Assembly (NCBI GenBank): GCA_005222975.1
Contig: NJBI01000013.1
Span: forward strand, 1 to 61,996
DNA from: Promethearchaeota archaeon Loki_b31
Lineage (GTDB): Archaea > Asgardarchaeota > Lokiarchaeia > Sigyniarchaeales > SOKP01
Direction: 5' to 3'
DNA: 61,996 nucleotides
How positions within the stretch are numbered: the first letter of the stretch is position 1; every line of letters begins with the position of its first letter. This document shows, one piece after another, positions 44,840 to 54,571 of this stretch. A program made the translations under genes and the position numbers. The notes below the pieces were generated by a model. That model saw only the letters and a list, made by a program, of their open reading frames with translations, made no database searches and was not told where the DNA came from.

Positions 44840-46321
44840 TTGGAACTCTATAATTACATGGGATATGAATTAATTGAAAAAGTAATAAATAGAGAAATCA
44901 CCATTCAAGATGTAATTCAAACATCATTTGACAGAATTGAGATAACTGATAATCTTATTCATTCTTTTGTTAAGCTATCCAAAGATAAAGCACTTAAAAA
45001 AGCAAAAGAATACGATATAAAAATACAAAAAGGTCAAAAATTTGGAAGGCTTTATGGATTACCTTTTGCAAATAAAGATTTAATCTGCTTAAAGGGTTTT
45101 CCTACAACTTGTTGTTCAAAAATACTAAGGGGTTATCGTCCTCCATATAATGCTTTCGTCATTGAACGTTTAGTGGAACAAGAGGGAGCAATTCATATTG
45201 GAAATACAAATATGGATGAATTTGCAATGGGAAGTTCTACAGAATCGAGCTGTTATGGGCCCACCTATAACCCTTGGGATATATCTAGAGTACCGGGAGG
45301 GTCGAGCGGAGGGAGTGCTACAGCTATCGCATCGGGACAGACTATTTTTGCGATAGGGAGCGATACAGGAGGTAGTATTAGGTGTCCAGCATCTTTCTGC
45401 GGAGTTGTGGGATTGAAACCTACTTATGGTAGAGTATCACGATATGGATTAGTTGCCTTTGCAAATTCATTGGATCAAATTGGTCCCATTACTAAGTGTG
45501 TTTACGATTCAGCGTTAATGCTTGAAATAATATCAGGTAAAGATCCACTCGATTCTACCTCAGTAGATGTTAAAGTTGATAAATATACAGAAGAAATCAA
45601 AAATCCCATTGAAAAAAAAGTAATTGGAATTCCAAAAGAGTTTTTCGGTGAAGGGATTGAAACAGAAGTTGAAAGTTCTGTAAAGAAATCAATCGAAAAA
45701 TTGGAAAGTTTAGGAGCATCTACCGTTGAAGTAACTATTCCACATCTTGAATATACCATTGCAACATATTATTTACTTTGTATGTGCGAAGCAAGCTCGA
45801 ATTTGGCGAGATTTGACGGTTTAAGATATGGAAACATGAGCGAGGACCTTTCTGGCGACACTTTCGAAGTATTTAGCAGAACAAGAGGGGAATATTTTGG
45901 TCCAGAAGTAAGACGGAGAATTTTCTTAGGAACCTATGCATTATCTGCGGGGTACTACGATAAGTTCTATATTAAAGCGCTTAAAGTTAGATCTTTGATA
46001 AAAAACGATTTTATCGAAGCCTTTAAAAAGTGTGACTCTATCGTTTGCCCAACAATGCCTTCAACAGCATTTAAAGCTGGAGCGCTAATTGATGACCCGC
46101 TGCAAATGTATATAATAGATATATTAACATGCTCTGTTAATCTTGCGGGTATACCAGCGTTAACAATCCCATGTGGTTTTGATAGTAATAATTTACCTAT
46201 AGGTTTTCAAATAATCGGGGATTATTTTGACGAAAAAGGTGTTCTCAACATTGGTTATCAACTTGAACAAGAACTTAATGTTTATCGAAAAATTGCGCCT
46301 GTTGTAAGTGGAGGTAAATAA
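44840..46321 (+). CDS. gatA: Aspartyl/glutamyl-tRNA amidotransferase subunit A
   Basis: The 493-residue amidase-signature protein has the Ser-cisSer-Lys triad: Lys in FANKDLICLKG, then RVPGGSSGGSATAIASG and SDTGGSIRCPASFCGVVGLKPTYG. It liberates ammonia from glutamine for the GatB partner. The C-terminal NLAGIPALTIPCGF segment is typical. The start is TTG 44840. It ends just before the gatB start and shares its translation region. Confidence 0.93.
   Translation: MELYNYMGYELIEKVINREITIQDVIQTSFDRIEITDNLIHSFVKLSKDKALKKAKEYDIKIQKGQKFGRLYGLPFANKDLICLKGFPTTCCSKILRGYRPPYNAFVIERLVEQEGAIHIGNTNMDEFAMGSSTESSCYGPTYNPWDISRVPGGSSGGSATAIASGQTIFAIGSDTGGSIRCPASFCGVVGLKPTYGRVSRYGLVAFANSLDQIGPITKCVYDSALMLEIISGKDPLDSTSVDVKVDKYTEEIKNPIEKKVIGIPKEFFGEGIETEVESSVKKSIEKLESLGASTVEVTIPHLEYTIATYYLLCMCEASSNLARFDGLRYGNMSEDLSGDTFEVFSRTRGEYFGPEVRRRIFLGTYALSAGYYDKFYIKALKVRSLIKNDFIEAFKKCDSIVCPTMPSTAFKAGALIDDPLQMYIIDILTCSVNLAGIPALTIPCGFDSNNLPIGFQIIGDYFDEKGVLNIGYQLEQELNVYRKIAPVVSGGK
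46309..46314 (+). promoter_or_regulatory. Shine-Dalgarno GGAGGT that fixes the gatB start
   Basis: GGAGGT lies inside the last codons of gatA, 8 nt before the TTG at 46323. A GTG at 46308 is in frame but overlaps this site, so TTG 46323, giving MSSQNNDVIIGLEVHIQL, is the better start. Confidence 0.75.
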
Positions 46322-46322
46322 T

Positions 46323-47795
46323 TTGAGTAGTCAAAATAATGATGTGATTATAGGTTTAGAAGTTCACATTCAATTGACTAATCTCAAAACAAAGCTATTT
46401 TGTAGTTGTAGTACTAATTATCGTGGAACAGAGCCTAATACATTTGTATGCCCTATATGTATTGGTTTGCCAGGTTCGCTTCCAGTAGTTAACAAAAAAG
46501 TGGTTGAATTTGCAACCAGATTAGCTCTAGCCCTAGATTGTAAAATCAATCATAAATTTTGGTTCTTTAGAAAAAACTACCATTATCCAGACCTCCCAAA
46601 AGGGTTTCAGATTACGCAATATAACAAAGCGGGAGGCAAAGCTTTTGCAGATGGCGGAAAAATCACCGTTAGAGTAAATAACCACAAAAAAGAAGTCATG
46701 CTAAATAGAATTCATCTAGAAGAGGATCCTGCTAGGTTAGTACATAAAGGAAATATAGCAATATCACCATTCACTTTAGTAGATTATAATCGCTCTGGTG
46801 TTTGCTTGATCGAAATTGTGTCCAAACCTGTTATTGACTCCCCAGAAGAGGCAAGAGAATTTCTAAAACAATTAAAATCGATCGTTCAATATACGGGTAT
46901 ATCAGATTTAGACCTTCAGGGCTCCGTAAGAGTTGACGCAAATATTTCTATAAAAGGAAATGAACGTAGTGAAGTTAAAAATATCAATAGCTTTAAAGAA
47001 GTTGAACGCGCATTAAGTTATGAAATTGTAAGGCAAAAAAACGCACTTAAAAGAGGAAAAGTATTAATACAAGAAACTAGACACTGGGACGATAAAAGGA
47101 AAATCACGATATCATTACGATCAAAAGAATTTGAAGCAGATTATCGTTATTTCCCCGAACAAGATTTAGTTCCATTGGAAATTGATAATATTTTTATTCA
47201 GAAAGTTAAAGAAAAACTACCAGAAATGCCAAATGAAAGAGCCTTAAGGCTTCGTAGAGAATATATGCTATCTGAATTTGATTCTGAAAACTTAGTTTTA
47301 GATAAAGAGATCGCAGATTTTTATGAAAACGGTGCGAACTCAGATCCCTCATTTGGTTATGAGGAGTACAAACAGTATTGCAACTGGTTAATGAACAATA
47401 TTTCCGGATGGTTAAACGAGAATAATACAACGATTAACAATACAAAACTTACTCCTAAACACGTAGTAGATTTAATCAAAAACATCAGAAACGGTAAAAT
47501 TACAACAAAAATAGCAAAGACTTACATTGATGAAATGATGAAAGGGACATCAGTTTCTCAAATCATTAAAAAAAAGGGGAAAAAGAGAATTTATGATGAA
47601 AAAATCATTGAAAAGTTATGTAGAGATGTTATCGAAGAAAATCCAAATATCGTTAAAGATTTCCGTAAGAACCTTAAAGCTTTAGAAGCTTTAATTGGTA
47701 GGGTTATGGCAAAAACCAAAGGACAAGCAGATGCTAAAATAACAAGAGAAGTAATGTTAGAATTACTAGAGAAATCTAAAAAAGTAGAAAAATAA
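46323..47795 (+). CDS. gatB: Aspartyl/glutamyl-tRNA amidotransferase subunit B
   Basis: GatB family: IIGLEVHIQLTNLKTKLFC, the zinc Cys set (FCSC…FVCPICIGLPGSLPV), KNYHYPDLPKGFQITQY, the VRVDANISI and KNINSFKEVERALSYEI segments, and a C-terminal YqeY/GatB tail domain (EVMLELLEKSKK). It phosphorylates and amidates Glu- or Asp-tRNA using ammonia from GatA. The start at TTG 46323 is supported by GGAGGT 8 nt upstream. gatC is not seen next to it and must be elsewhere. Confidence 0.93.
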   Translation: MSSQNNDVIIGLEVHIQLTNLKTKLFCSCSTNYRGTEPNTFVCPICIGLPGSLPVVNKKVVEFATRLALALDCKINHKFWFFRKNYHYPDLPKGFQITQYNKAGGKAFADGGKITVRVNNHKKEVMLNRIHLEEDPARLVHKGNIAISPFTLVDYNRSGVCLIEIVSKPVIDSPEEAREFLKQLKSIVQYTGISDLDLQGSVRVDANISIKGNERSEVKNINSFKEVERALSYEIVRQKNALKRGKVLIQETRHWDDKRKITISLRSKEFEADYRYFPEQDLVPLEIDNIFIQKVKEKLPEMPNERALRLRREYMLSEFDSENLVLDKEIADFYENGANSDPSFGYEEYKQYCNWLMNNISGWLNENNTTINNTKLTPKHVVDLIKNIRNGKITTKIAKTYIDEMMKGTSVSQIIKKKGKKRIYDEKIIEKLCRDVIEENPNIVKDFRKNLKALEALIGRVMAKTKGQADAKITREVMLELLEKSKKVEK

Positions 47796-47803
47796 ATAAG
47801 ATG

Positions 47804-48160
47804 TTAAATAAGACTCTGAAGAGCGTCTGCTGCTGCTGCTAACTTTAAATTAATGATACCTAGTTTTGCATCTGTAGTTGTAATTAATGTTAATATATTT
47901 CCTCCAACTTCCGAAAATAGTATTTTTCCTTTAGCACTTTCAATTATAGCGTTATAAAATTGGCCTTGTTCAAGTTCTTTCGTTGCTCTTTGAGAGGCTT
48001 TAAGAATAAGAGTGACCATTGCTGCGACTGATTCTGGGTCGACCCAACCAGGTAATGCGCTACCTTTTATTAAGCCAAACTTTTCGATTATTGCAGCACC
48101 ATATACCCCCTTTATCCCCTTAAGACTTTCTAGGATTTCCTTAATCCTTTCTTCACTCAT
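47804..48160 (-). CDS. Roadblock/LC7 domain protein
   Basis: The 118-residue, single Roadblock/LC7 fold: an N-terminal helix (RIKEILESLKGIKGV), strands GAAIIEKFGLIKGSALP, a long helix, and KILFSEVGGNILTLITTTDAKLGIINLKLAAAADAL. Such proteins (MglB, Ragulator, dynein light chains) dimerise and act as GTPase platforms or activators. The MglA-like GTPase at 25373-25987 is a natural candidate partner, though not neighbouring. It converges with gatB, 8 nt apart. Confidence 0.85.
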   Translation of the reverse strand: MSEERIKEILESLKGIKGVYGAAIIEKFGLIKGSALPGWVDPESVAAMVTLILKASQRATKELEQGQFYNAIIESAKGKILFSEVGGNILTLITTTDAKLGIINLKLAAAADALQSLI

Positions 48161-48292
48161 TTAGTTCACTTTAGTTTATAAATTCAGAATTATTAGAATA
48201 ATCTTGTTATTGATATTTAAGATTTAATGTTATTTAAGTATAAAAATTTTGGAATTATGAAAAAAAAAGTTAAGAGGAATAAGATTTAGAAA

Positions 48293-49324
48293 TTATAATT
48301 TTATTATTTTTCCCCACTTATCAAGTAATAATGCAATGAGTGTCATAACAATAACCATTATTGTGAAAATTAGAAAATCCATATCTAAACCAATTATATC
48401 ACTTATTATGAATTCCAGTACAACTGCAATAATATAAATTATAAATGGAGATTTTCCGTAACTATCAATAATGATTATTGGTTTCTGGACTTTCTTGTCA
48501 ATACCAATAAAAAGAAACGATATTAAGATTGAGCCCCCTAAACTAATTAAAATATATGTTAAAGTTACTTGGCGTTTATTTGGATACCATCCAGGTAATA
48601 ACCAAAGTAATAGACCGCCTACAAAAGCAGTAATCCCTACAATTAAGTATATTTGATATTTCTTCTTATCAGAATATTCTTCACTTATAAACAATACTTC
48701 GCCTAAACAGGTTGCGTAAATCATAATAGCAGAAAACCCAAATATCGTACCAAAAATGCCACCATGAATAGATGCAATAGCGTACTCTCGCCATCCACCA
48801 TAAAGAAGCATAATTTGATAGAATATTAATAAAGCCGTAGCAACGATAGCACGTCCCTTTGGTTTTAACCACAGAAATGGTATTGTTATTAATCCTACCA
48901 GCCCTAGCGTTGGTAAAACATCCCAAATAATAATACCCTCAGATGTTATAAATTCACCGTGGTCGATTAGAATTACAAGTAATCCCAGAGCCAAGATTAT
49001 CCCATAACGAATAATCATGTGTTTGACTGCCTTACTTACGCCATCTCTTTCTTTTCTGTGTAAAAAGGACAATGGCATGAGTATCCCCATTATAAAAATA
49101 AAAGCAGGAGCGCCAACATCATAAAAATTCATAAACTCAATTGTTTTTTCATTCAGGGGATGAGCTAAAAAAAATCGAGCAATTTCACTTCCAGTTCGAA
49201 TCGCATAAGGTAGAAATTCAGTGATCACAAGTAAGATCATGATAAATCCTCGTGCATGATCGATCCAATAATATCTTTTTCTTTGCAGCTGATCTCCTTC
49301 AGTAATTATTTTCTCATCACTCAT
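48293..49324 (-). CDS. Multi-TM acyltransferase-like protein (HGSNAT/DUF5009 type)
   Basis: 343 residues and ~9-10 membrane helices. The first carries WIDHARGFIMILLVITEF, followed by YDVGAPAFIFIMGILMPLSF. These match the 'D-x-x-R-G … D/VGAPAF-F-x-G' signature of heparan-alpha-glucosaminide N-acetyltransferase-related proteins, which move acetyl groups across membranes onto sugars. The acceptor here is unknown, perhaps glycans of surface proteins or lipids. Monocistronic by spacing; divergent from the GNAT gene at 49458. Confidence 0.7.
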   Translation of the reverse strand: MSDEKIITEGDQLQRKRYYWIDHARGFIMILLVITEFLPYAIRTGSEIARFFLAHPLNEKTIEFMNFYDVGAPAFIFIMGILMPLSFLHRKERDGVSKAVKHMIIRYGIILALGLLVILIDHGEFITSEGIIIWDVLPTLGLVGLITIPFLWLKPKGRAIVATALLIFYQIMLLYGGWREYAIASIHGGIFGTIFGFSAIMIYATCLGEVLFISEEYSDKKKYQIYLIVGITAFVGGLLLWLLPGWYPNKRQVTLTYILISLGGSILISFLFIGIDKKVQKPIIIIDSYGKSPFIIYIIAVVLEFIISDIIGLDMDFLIFTIMVIVMTLIALLLDKWGKIIKL

Positions 49325-49457
49325 GTTTGATCATGGTTTTTTTATTTTGTATAAAAATTAATTAAGTAAATTATTTTAATAGATATTTACGGTTTCATTA
49401 TATTTAAGTATAAAATTTTATCTTTACTTTGAAGTTGACTTTTAAGTGTTTTAAATA

Positions 49458-50600
49458 ATGGAAAATATTATTTATCGTCATTACAAAAAAGGCGATGACG
49501 GACAGCTAGCAGATCTATTCAATCGAGCTTTTCAAATGAATGGGGTGGGCATTGTTCGAACTTCTGAAGAATGGAATTGGAGATATGTCAAGTCTCCCTA
49601 TTTTGAACCAGAGATGATTCAAATTGCTGAAGATGTTGAAAAAAATAAGATAGTGGGGGCAATTCACGTAAATTTAGTTGAAGACATCATTTTCAATTCT
49701 AAAAATTATTTAATTGGAGATATCAACGATGTTTCATGCCATCCCGATTATACTCGTAAAGGAATTGCTACTAATCTAATGGAAATGGCGATGAAATATA
49801 TGAAAAAAAGAAATTGTGATCTTTCAATTTTAACAGCAGATTATAAGGGATTTGCTAGATCAAAGATTTACTTGAAATTCGGCTACATTGATGTTGATAG
49901 AGAACTTATGCTGATTAATTTTCCAAATTTATTTAAATTGTTTAAAGATCTTAAAAAATTTGCTTCATTATTTCCAATTTTTTTTGTTATTTCGTATTTT
50001 CCACGCTTTATTTATAGAATCCTTCTGAAACTGAGCAAAAATTTTAACAATATATCTTACGAGATTGTTAATAATAAGCATTTTGAGTACATGAACGCTG
50101 CGAACAAAATTATTAAAAAGTTTTACACTGGTGTTACGCCATATGATAAAAATAAATTTACTTGGGCACGAATTAATGTACCAGCAGAAAGACTCAAACC
50201 CACCTATATAATCATACGAAAAAGGAAAGAAATAATAGGTGGTGCCGTAATAACTCATAGAAATCTACATTCGTTTAAATATGGTCTTAAAATTAGAATT
50301 GGGATTATTCACGAAGTATTTTTAGATAAAAGTCAATTTAAGAATAAGCGTGATTTGCATTTTGGATATATTTTTCTAATCGATAAGTTATTAAAAGCCG
50401 CTACTAGAAGGTATATCGGAGTCTTACTTTATAATTCTTGTTATAGTGACATTGATTTAATTAAAGCATTAAAATCAATGGCGTTTTTAAAATTTGGATC
50501 AGGAACGATTATGATGAAGAAACTAAACGAAGAAATAAAGAGTTTAAAGCCAAAAAAACCAATACATTTACCCACATACATAACCTTCTCAACTCCTTAA
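49458..50600 (+). CDS. GNAT family acetyltransferase, two-domain
   Basis: The 380-residue protein has an N-terminal GNAT domain (residues 1-160) with motif A IGDINDVSCHPDYTRKGIATNLME (acetyl-CoA loop RKGIAT) and a Y-K-F/Y motif B (RSKIYLKFGYIDVD). The C-terminal half (~190-380) repeats a GNAT-like strand-helix pattern without a clear CoA loop, as in Eis-type enzymes. The substrate is unknown. It is divergent from the acyltransferase-like gene and 91 nt upstream of the M20 gene. Confidence 0.78.
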   Translation: MENIIYRHYKKGDDGQLADLFNRAFQMNGVGIVRTSEEWNWRYVKSPYFEPEMIQIAEDVEKNKIVGAIHVNLVEDIIFNSKNYLIGDINDVSCHPDYTRKGIATNLMEMAMKYMKKRNCDLSILTADYKGFARSKIYLKFGYIDVDRELMLINFPNLFKLFKDLKKFASLFPIFFVISYFPRFIYRILLKLSKNFNNISYEIVNNKHFEYMNAANKIIKKFYTGVTPYDKNKFTWARINVPAERLKPTYIIIRKRKEIIGGAVITHRNLHSFKYGLKIRIGIIHEVFLDKSQFKNKRDLHFGYIFLIDKLLKAATRRYIGVLLYNSCYSDIDLIKALKSMAFLKFGSGTIMMKKLNEEIKSLKPKKPIHLPTYITFSTP

Positions 50601-50691
50601 AGAATCCTTAAATGGAATGAAGACAAAAGCCTAATTCCTTTTTTAAAAAATAAAAATAAAAATTATTAATAAATAAACATTTTGGTAATTT

Positions 50692-52119
50692 ATGTTTAGA
50701 CAAGCTATTAAATGGGTAAAAGCTAACCAAGATTTATTGATTGATGTCAGCGATCAGATTTGGGGGTTCGCAGAGTTAGGTTTAAAAGAATTTAAATCTT
50801 CAAAATTACTAGCAAAAACACTTGACGAAGCAGGTTTTGCTTTAAAAATGGGAGTTGCAGACATGCCAACTGCTTTTTACGCTGATTATGGAGAAGGGAA
50901 ACCTGTTATTGGGATTTTAGGAGAATACGATGCGCTCCCTGGTCTTAGTCAAAAAGCACAACCGTTTCGGGAAGTTTTATTAGAAGATGCACCAGGTCAT
51001 GGCTGCGGTCATAACCTATTAGGAGTAGGATCGTTAGGAGCAGTATTAGCAGTTAAAGAAGCAATTGATTTGGGTAATGTAAAGGGAACTATCCGTTATT
51101 ATGGTTGTCCTGCAGAGGAAACTTTCAACGCAAAAGGTTATATGATACGAGAAGGATTGTTCGACGATGTGGATATAGCAATGACTTGGCATCCAGGAAA
51201 TTTCAACATGCTAAATCTGATGACTTCTTTAGCGATAAACTCGGTAGTTTTTAAATTTCACGGACGTACAGCTCATGCCGCGGGAGACCCTCAAAATGGG
51301 AGGAGTGCTTTAGACGCTGTTGAGTTAATGAATATAGGAGCTAATTTTATGCGAGAACATATGATTTCTGATGCAAGATTACATTATGTTATAACTCATG
51401 GGGGAGATGTTCCAAATGTGGTGCCTGCTGAAGCAGAAGTGCATTATTTTGTACGCGCTCCAGAACGCCATCAAGTTGAAGAATTATACGCTAGGCTTAT
51501 TAACATAGGAAAAGGTGCGACTTTAATGTCGGAGACAACGATGGAGATCGATTTTTTAAGTGGCATGTATAACACAATGTATACGAAAGTAGTCGACGAT
51601 GTCATTTCAAACTCCATGAAAAAAGTTGGTACCCCTAGATTTAATAAAGATGATACAGCTTTTGCTAATGAGCTAAAAAAGTCTATTCCAAAAAATTCAC
51701 TTGAGGGATACTACAGGCTCATACCCCCCGATATGATGGAATTTGCTAAAGCTATTTTAAGTCAACCTTTGAATAAAATCATAATTCCTCCAATGGGAAA
51801 AGGTAAGGTTATGCCAGGATCTACCGATGTAGCAGATGTTTCTTGGAAAGTACCTCTTGGAGAATTTGGGACTGCTTGTGAGATCATGGGATCTCCCGGG
51901 CATTCTTGGCAAAATGTAGCCACTTCGGGGATGAGTATCGGTCACAAAGGGATGTTAACGGCAGCTAAAATATTAGCTGTATCCACCCTTGAATTCATGC
52001 AAAATCCAAATTTAGTTGAAAATGCGCTTAAGGAACACAATATAGCACATAAGGATAAACCATACAAAACACCTCTTCCTGACGGATTAAAGCCGCCTTT
52101 CCGCAGATTAAGTAATTAA
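50692..52119 (+). CDS. M20 family amidohydrolase (AbgB-like)
   Basis: The 475-residue metallopeptidase-fold protein has ILGEYDALPGLSQK (metal Asp and catalytic region), GHGCGHNLLG (metal His/Cys), PAEETFNAKGYM (Glu pair), FHGRTAHAAGDPQNGRSALDAVEL (dimerisation domain His) and a late MGSPGHSWQ. These are those of AbgB/aminobenzoyl-glutamate utilisation-like and IAA-amino acid hydrolase-like enzymes, cleaving N-acyl or aminoacyl amides. The substrate is uncertain. A T-rich tract follows the stop. Confidence 0.88.
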   Translation: MFRQAIKWVKANQDLLIDVSDQIWGFAELGLKEFKSSKLLAKTLDEAGFALKMGVADMPTAFYADYGEGKPVIGILGEYDALPGLSQKAQPFREVLLEDAPGHGCGHNLLGVGSLGAVLAVKEAIDLGNVKGTIRYYGCPAEETFNAKGYMIREGLFDDVDIAMTWHPGNFNMLNLMTSLAINSVVFKFHGRTAHAAGDPQNGRSALDAVELMNIGANFMREHMISDARLHYVITHGGDVPNVVPAEAEVHYFVRAPERHQVEELYARLINIGKGATLMSETTMEIDFLSGMYNTMYTKVVDDVISNSMKKVGTPRFNKDDTAFANELKKSIPKNSLEGYYRLIPPDMMEFAKAILSQPLNKIIIPPMGKGKVMPGSTDVADVSWKVPLGEFGTACEIMGSPGHSWQNVATSGMSIGHKGMLTAAKILAVSTLEFMQNPNLVENALKEHNIAHKDKPYKTPLPDGLKPPFRRLSN

Positions 52120-52161
52120 GCTTTTTTTTTGAACTAATTATTTATTTTTTTTCTTTTTTAT
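52120..52161 (+). terminator. T-rich transcription terminator after the M20 gene
   Basis: Directly after the stop come nine T and then two further T-rich blocks with hardly any G. Intrinsic termination in archaea mainly needs such tracts, without a strong hairpin. Confidence 0.45.
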
Positions 52162-52233
52162 CTTATAAGTTGAATCAAAAACTGGTCTCTCTAAGAGATT
52201 AATATAATACTCTATTTTCTAAATTAAGAATAA

Positions 52234-52533
52234 ATGAAATGTGTAAAAGATATGAGTAAAATAATAAAATGGCAATATTCCGATTTTTTTGAACCAAGAA
52301 GAGAAAAGCTTGTAAGTATTCTTCTTAGCGAGATAATTTTTTTGAAAAGTCATATAAAAAAATCTAATATTAGCAAAAAAAACCAATACCTTGAAATCGC
52401 GTTGGACAAGTTAGAATATCTTCTAAATACTCTAAAAAAAAGCGATATCGATTTATCCGACAAAGATTTTGATAAAGTAGTACTGATAATCTATCATATC
52501 TTTGAAGAGATTACTAATAAATTGAATTGCTAA
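52234..52533 (+). CDS. Small helical hypothetical protein
   Basis: 99 residues from ATG 52234, or 93 from ATG 52252 (MSKIIKWQYSDFF), which may be the real start. Helical throughout (REKLVSILLSEIIFLKSHIKK, DFDKVVLIIYHIFEEITNKL). The family is unknown. It lies between the M20 gene and the convergent SDR gene, with no clear operon partner. Confidence 0.5.
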   Translation: MKCVKDMSKIIKWQYSDFFEPRREKLVSILLSEIIFLKSHIKKSNISKKNQYLEIALDKLEYLLNTLKKSDIDLSDKDFDKVVLIIYHIFEEITNKLNC

Positions 52534-52598
52534 TTAAAAGTTAAGTTAAAAAAAGAAAAAGAAAGAAAAATGATATAACTTATCCAAATTTATTCTCG

Positions 52599-53543
52599 TT
52601 ATAAATCTAAGAGTTCACTTGCAACTCCAGTTATTGCTTGTTTTTGAGGTAATCCTTTCATTAAGTCTGGTCTGAATCTTTCAGCAAGTATTTGAGGTGT
52701 AAAAGGAGCTCCATTATTATCAATACGTTTGACTGTATGCCATCCACGATAAACCCAAACCTTATCTCCAGCAGCTCTAATTACTTCACCACTGATTCTT
52801 CTAGCGGCATCAGAAGCTAAAAACACGATTAATGGAGCAAAATGCGATGGGTTAAACACATCCATTCCTCCTTTTGATTTAGAACTCATAACGCCTACCA
52901 TTTTAGGCGTGGCATCAGTTGTAAGCCTAGTTCTAGCCATTGGTACAACGCAGTTAACCGTAGCGTATTTTTTTAATTCATCAGCCACAATTAACGTGAA
53001 CGCCGCAATTCCTGCTTTAGCAGCACCATAATTAGATTGTCCTATATTACCTAATAATCCTGCATCTGATGCTGTATTGATAATTCTTCCAAAGGTTTTT
53101 AACTTAGGATCTGCTTTTCCTCTTTTCCTAAAGTATTCTGCCGCATGTCTAACCATATTAAATGTGCCTTTAAGATGAACTGCGATGACGCCGTCAAATT
53201 CTTCCTCTGTCATGTTAAAAATCATTCTGTCACGTAGGATACCCGCATTATTAACAACGATATCTAATTTTCCAAATTCCGAAACTGCTTGATCTATCAT
53301 CCCTTTTGCTTTATTAAAATCTGTTACGGAATCGTAATTGCCTACCGCTTTAACGTCAAGTTTTTTACATTCCTCGGCAACTAAATCAGCTACCTGGGCT
53401 TTATTGCCCGTTCCGTCAAATGCCGCACCTAAATCATTTATCACTAAGTTACAACCTTCTTTTGCCATAGCTAGCGCTTCTTCACGTCCTAAACCGCGAC
53501 CAGCGCCAGTAATAATGGCAACTTTTCCATCTAACATACCCAT
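52599..53543 (-). CDS. Short-chain dehydrogenase (peroxisomal MFE/HSD17B4-like 3-hydroxyacyl-CoA dehydrogenase type)
   Basis: The 314-residue classical SDR has TGAGRGLGREEALAMA (NAD loop), NNAGILRD, IINTASDAGLLG with SNYGAAKAG (catalytic Ser-Tyr-Lys) and a C-terminal extension (VWVYRGWHTVKRIDNNG). The NDLGAAFDGTG segment after betaB is shared with D-3-hydroxyacyl-CoA dehydrogenases of multifunctional beta-oxidation enzymes. It is probably an acyl-CoA redox enzyme working with the dehydrogenase, hydratase and HBD genes encoded at 54.9-57.7 kb (inference). Confidence 0.85.
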   Translation of the reverse strand: MGMLDGKVAIITGAGRGLGREEALAMAKEGCNLVINDLGAAFDGTGNKAQVADLVAEECKKLDVKAVGNYDSVTDFNKAKGMIDQAVSEFGKLDIVVNNAGILRDRMIFNMTEEEFDGVIAVHLKGTFNMVRHAAEYFRKRGKADPKLKTFGRIINTASDAGLLGNIGQSNYGAAKAGIAAFTLIVADELKKYATVNCVVPMARTRLTTDATPKMVGVMSSKSKGGMDVFNPSHFAPLIVFLASDAARRISGEVIRAAGDKVWVYRGWHTVKRIDNNGAPFTPQILAERFRPDLMKGLPQKQAITGVASELLDL

Positions 53544-53667
53544 TTTTTATCACTTATAAAATTTTAAGATTGATTTCTAATATGTAAAATTCAATTACAA
53601 AGTTAAAAAATTTTAAGAATTTTATTTCATTTTGAAAAATATCTGAATTGAATTTTAAGGGAATATA

Positions 53668-54186
53668 TTGGAATTAATAACCCACAACCTAATTGGAATC
53701 ATAATACAAATTTTATGTTTTACATTTTTACTTTTTCCGTTAAATATTGTTTGTACCATCCTTTTTGCCCACCTATCTCATATATTTTGTGATGCTCTTT
53801 CGATAATTACTTATCATACGCCTGATAGACAAAAAGGAGACAAATTTTGGATCATTTGGCACTATATTATTTATTTACTATCTGCTATATCTTTCTTCAT
53901 TTTCATTATTCCTTATTGGTTAGGGATGTTATTTGCTAATATAATTGATATTTGGGATTGGCTAATTTTACGACCGATTCAAAATAAGAAAAGAGAAAAA
54001 AATCCGGAATCCAAATGGGGTGACAAATATTACTTACATCGGACTGTTGATTGGGTAAGAAATAAACTATTTTTTTGGCTTCCAGTAAGGAACTATAAGA
54101 AGTCTGGTATAATGATCGAAATCTTTATAATTATCACTTTATCCATTATTTTAGGATTTCTAGGACCATCTCTTTTTATTACATAA
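53668..54186 (+). CDS. Small multi-TM protein (YdjM/DUF457-like), tentative
   Basis: 172 residues, TTG start, 4 membrane helices: ITHNLIGIIIQILCFTFLLF, NIVCTILFAHLSHIFCDALS, WHYIIYLLSAISFFIFIIPY and a C-terminal helix IFIIITLSIILGFLG. Conserved-looking histidines (ITHNL, FAHLSHIFCD, TPDRQKGD) resemble the metal sites of YdjM-type membrane-bound hydrolases. Its 3' end overlaps that of the convergent gene by 8 nt. Confidence 0.5.
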   Translation: MELITHNLIGIIIQILCFTFLLFPLNIVCTILFAHLSHIFCDALSIITYHTPDRQKGDKFWIIWHYIIYLLSAISFFIFIIPYWLGMLFANIIDIWDWLILRPIQNKKREKNPESKWGDKYYLHRTVDWVRNKLFFWLPVRNYKKSGIMIEIFIIITLSIILGFLGPSLFIT

Positions 54187-54571
54187 ATTTTCTTAATTCA
54201 TTAAAGTAAAACAAATGACTCTTACAGGAACAATCGGTAGAGCCGAAATTTTTAATATACGAATCTGAAACCTCCTTTATTGCTCGAGCAATAACACATT
54301 CTAGTCTCATTAATGAAGGAACAATATATAACTTAGTTATTAAGAAATATTCATCGTTTAGTAGATAATCAATATGCCAGTGAATTTTTTTATTAGCAGA
54401 ATCAGTAAGGTGTCTTTTAATACGATTTTCTAAGGTTGTTGACCCAATATTTCCCATTGCAGAACCCACATAGAGGTAATAACCTTTGGAGAATGATAAA
54501 ACCCCTAATGCGCCAATTTCAATTTTAACTCTCTTAGATAGAAATAATACAAGAATGTAACTTCCTTTCAT
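54179..54571 (-). CDS. GIY-YIG-fold (DUF123) protein
   Basis: The 130-residue protein has GSYILVLFLSKRVKIEIGALG, FSKGYYLYVGSAMGNIGS and KRHLTDSANKKIHWHIDYLL. The G-x-Y-x-Y-V-G-S core with the R-H…K-x-H-W-H-I-D-Y-L segment is the DUF123 branch of the GIY-YIG fold, probably a nuclease or nuclease-derived protein. Its start codon directly abuts the stop of the zinc-finger gene upstream (TAA then ATG), so the two are translationally coupled. Confidence 0.78.
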   Translation of the reverse strand: MKGSYILVLFLSKRVKIEIGALGVLSFSKGYYLYVGSAMGNIGSTTLENRIKRHLTDSANKKIHWHIDYLLNDEYFLITKLYIVPSLMRLECVIARAIKEVSDSYIKNFGSTDCSCKSHLFYFNELRKFM

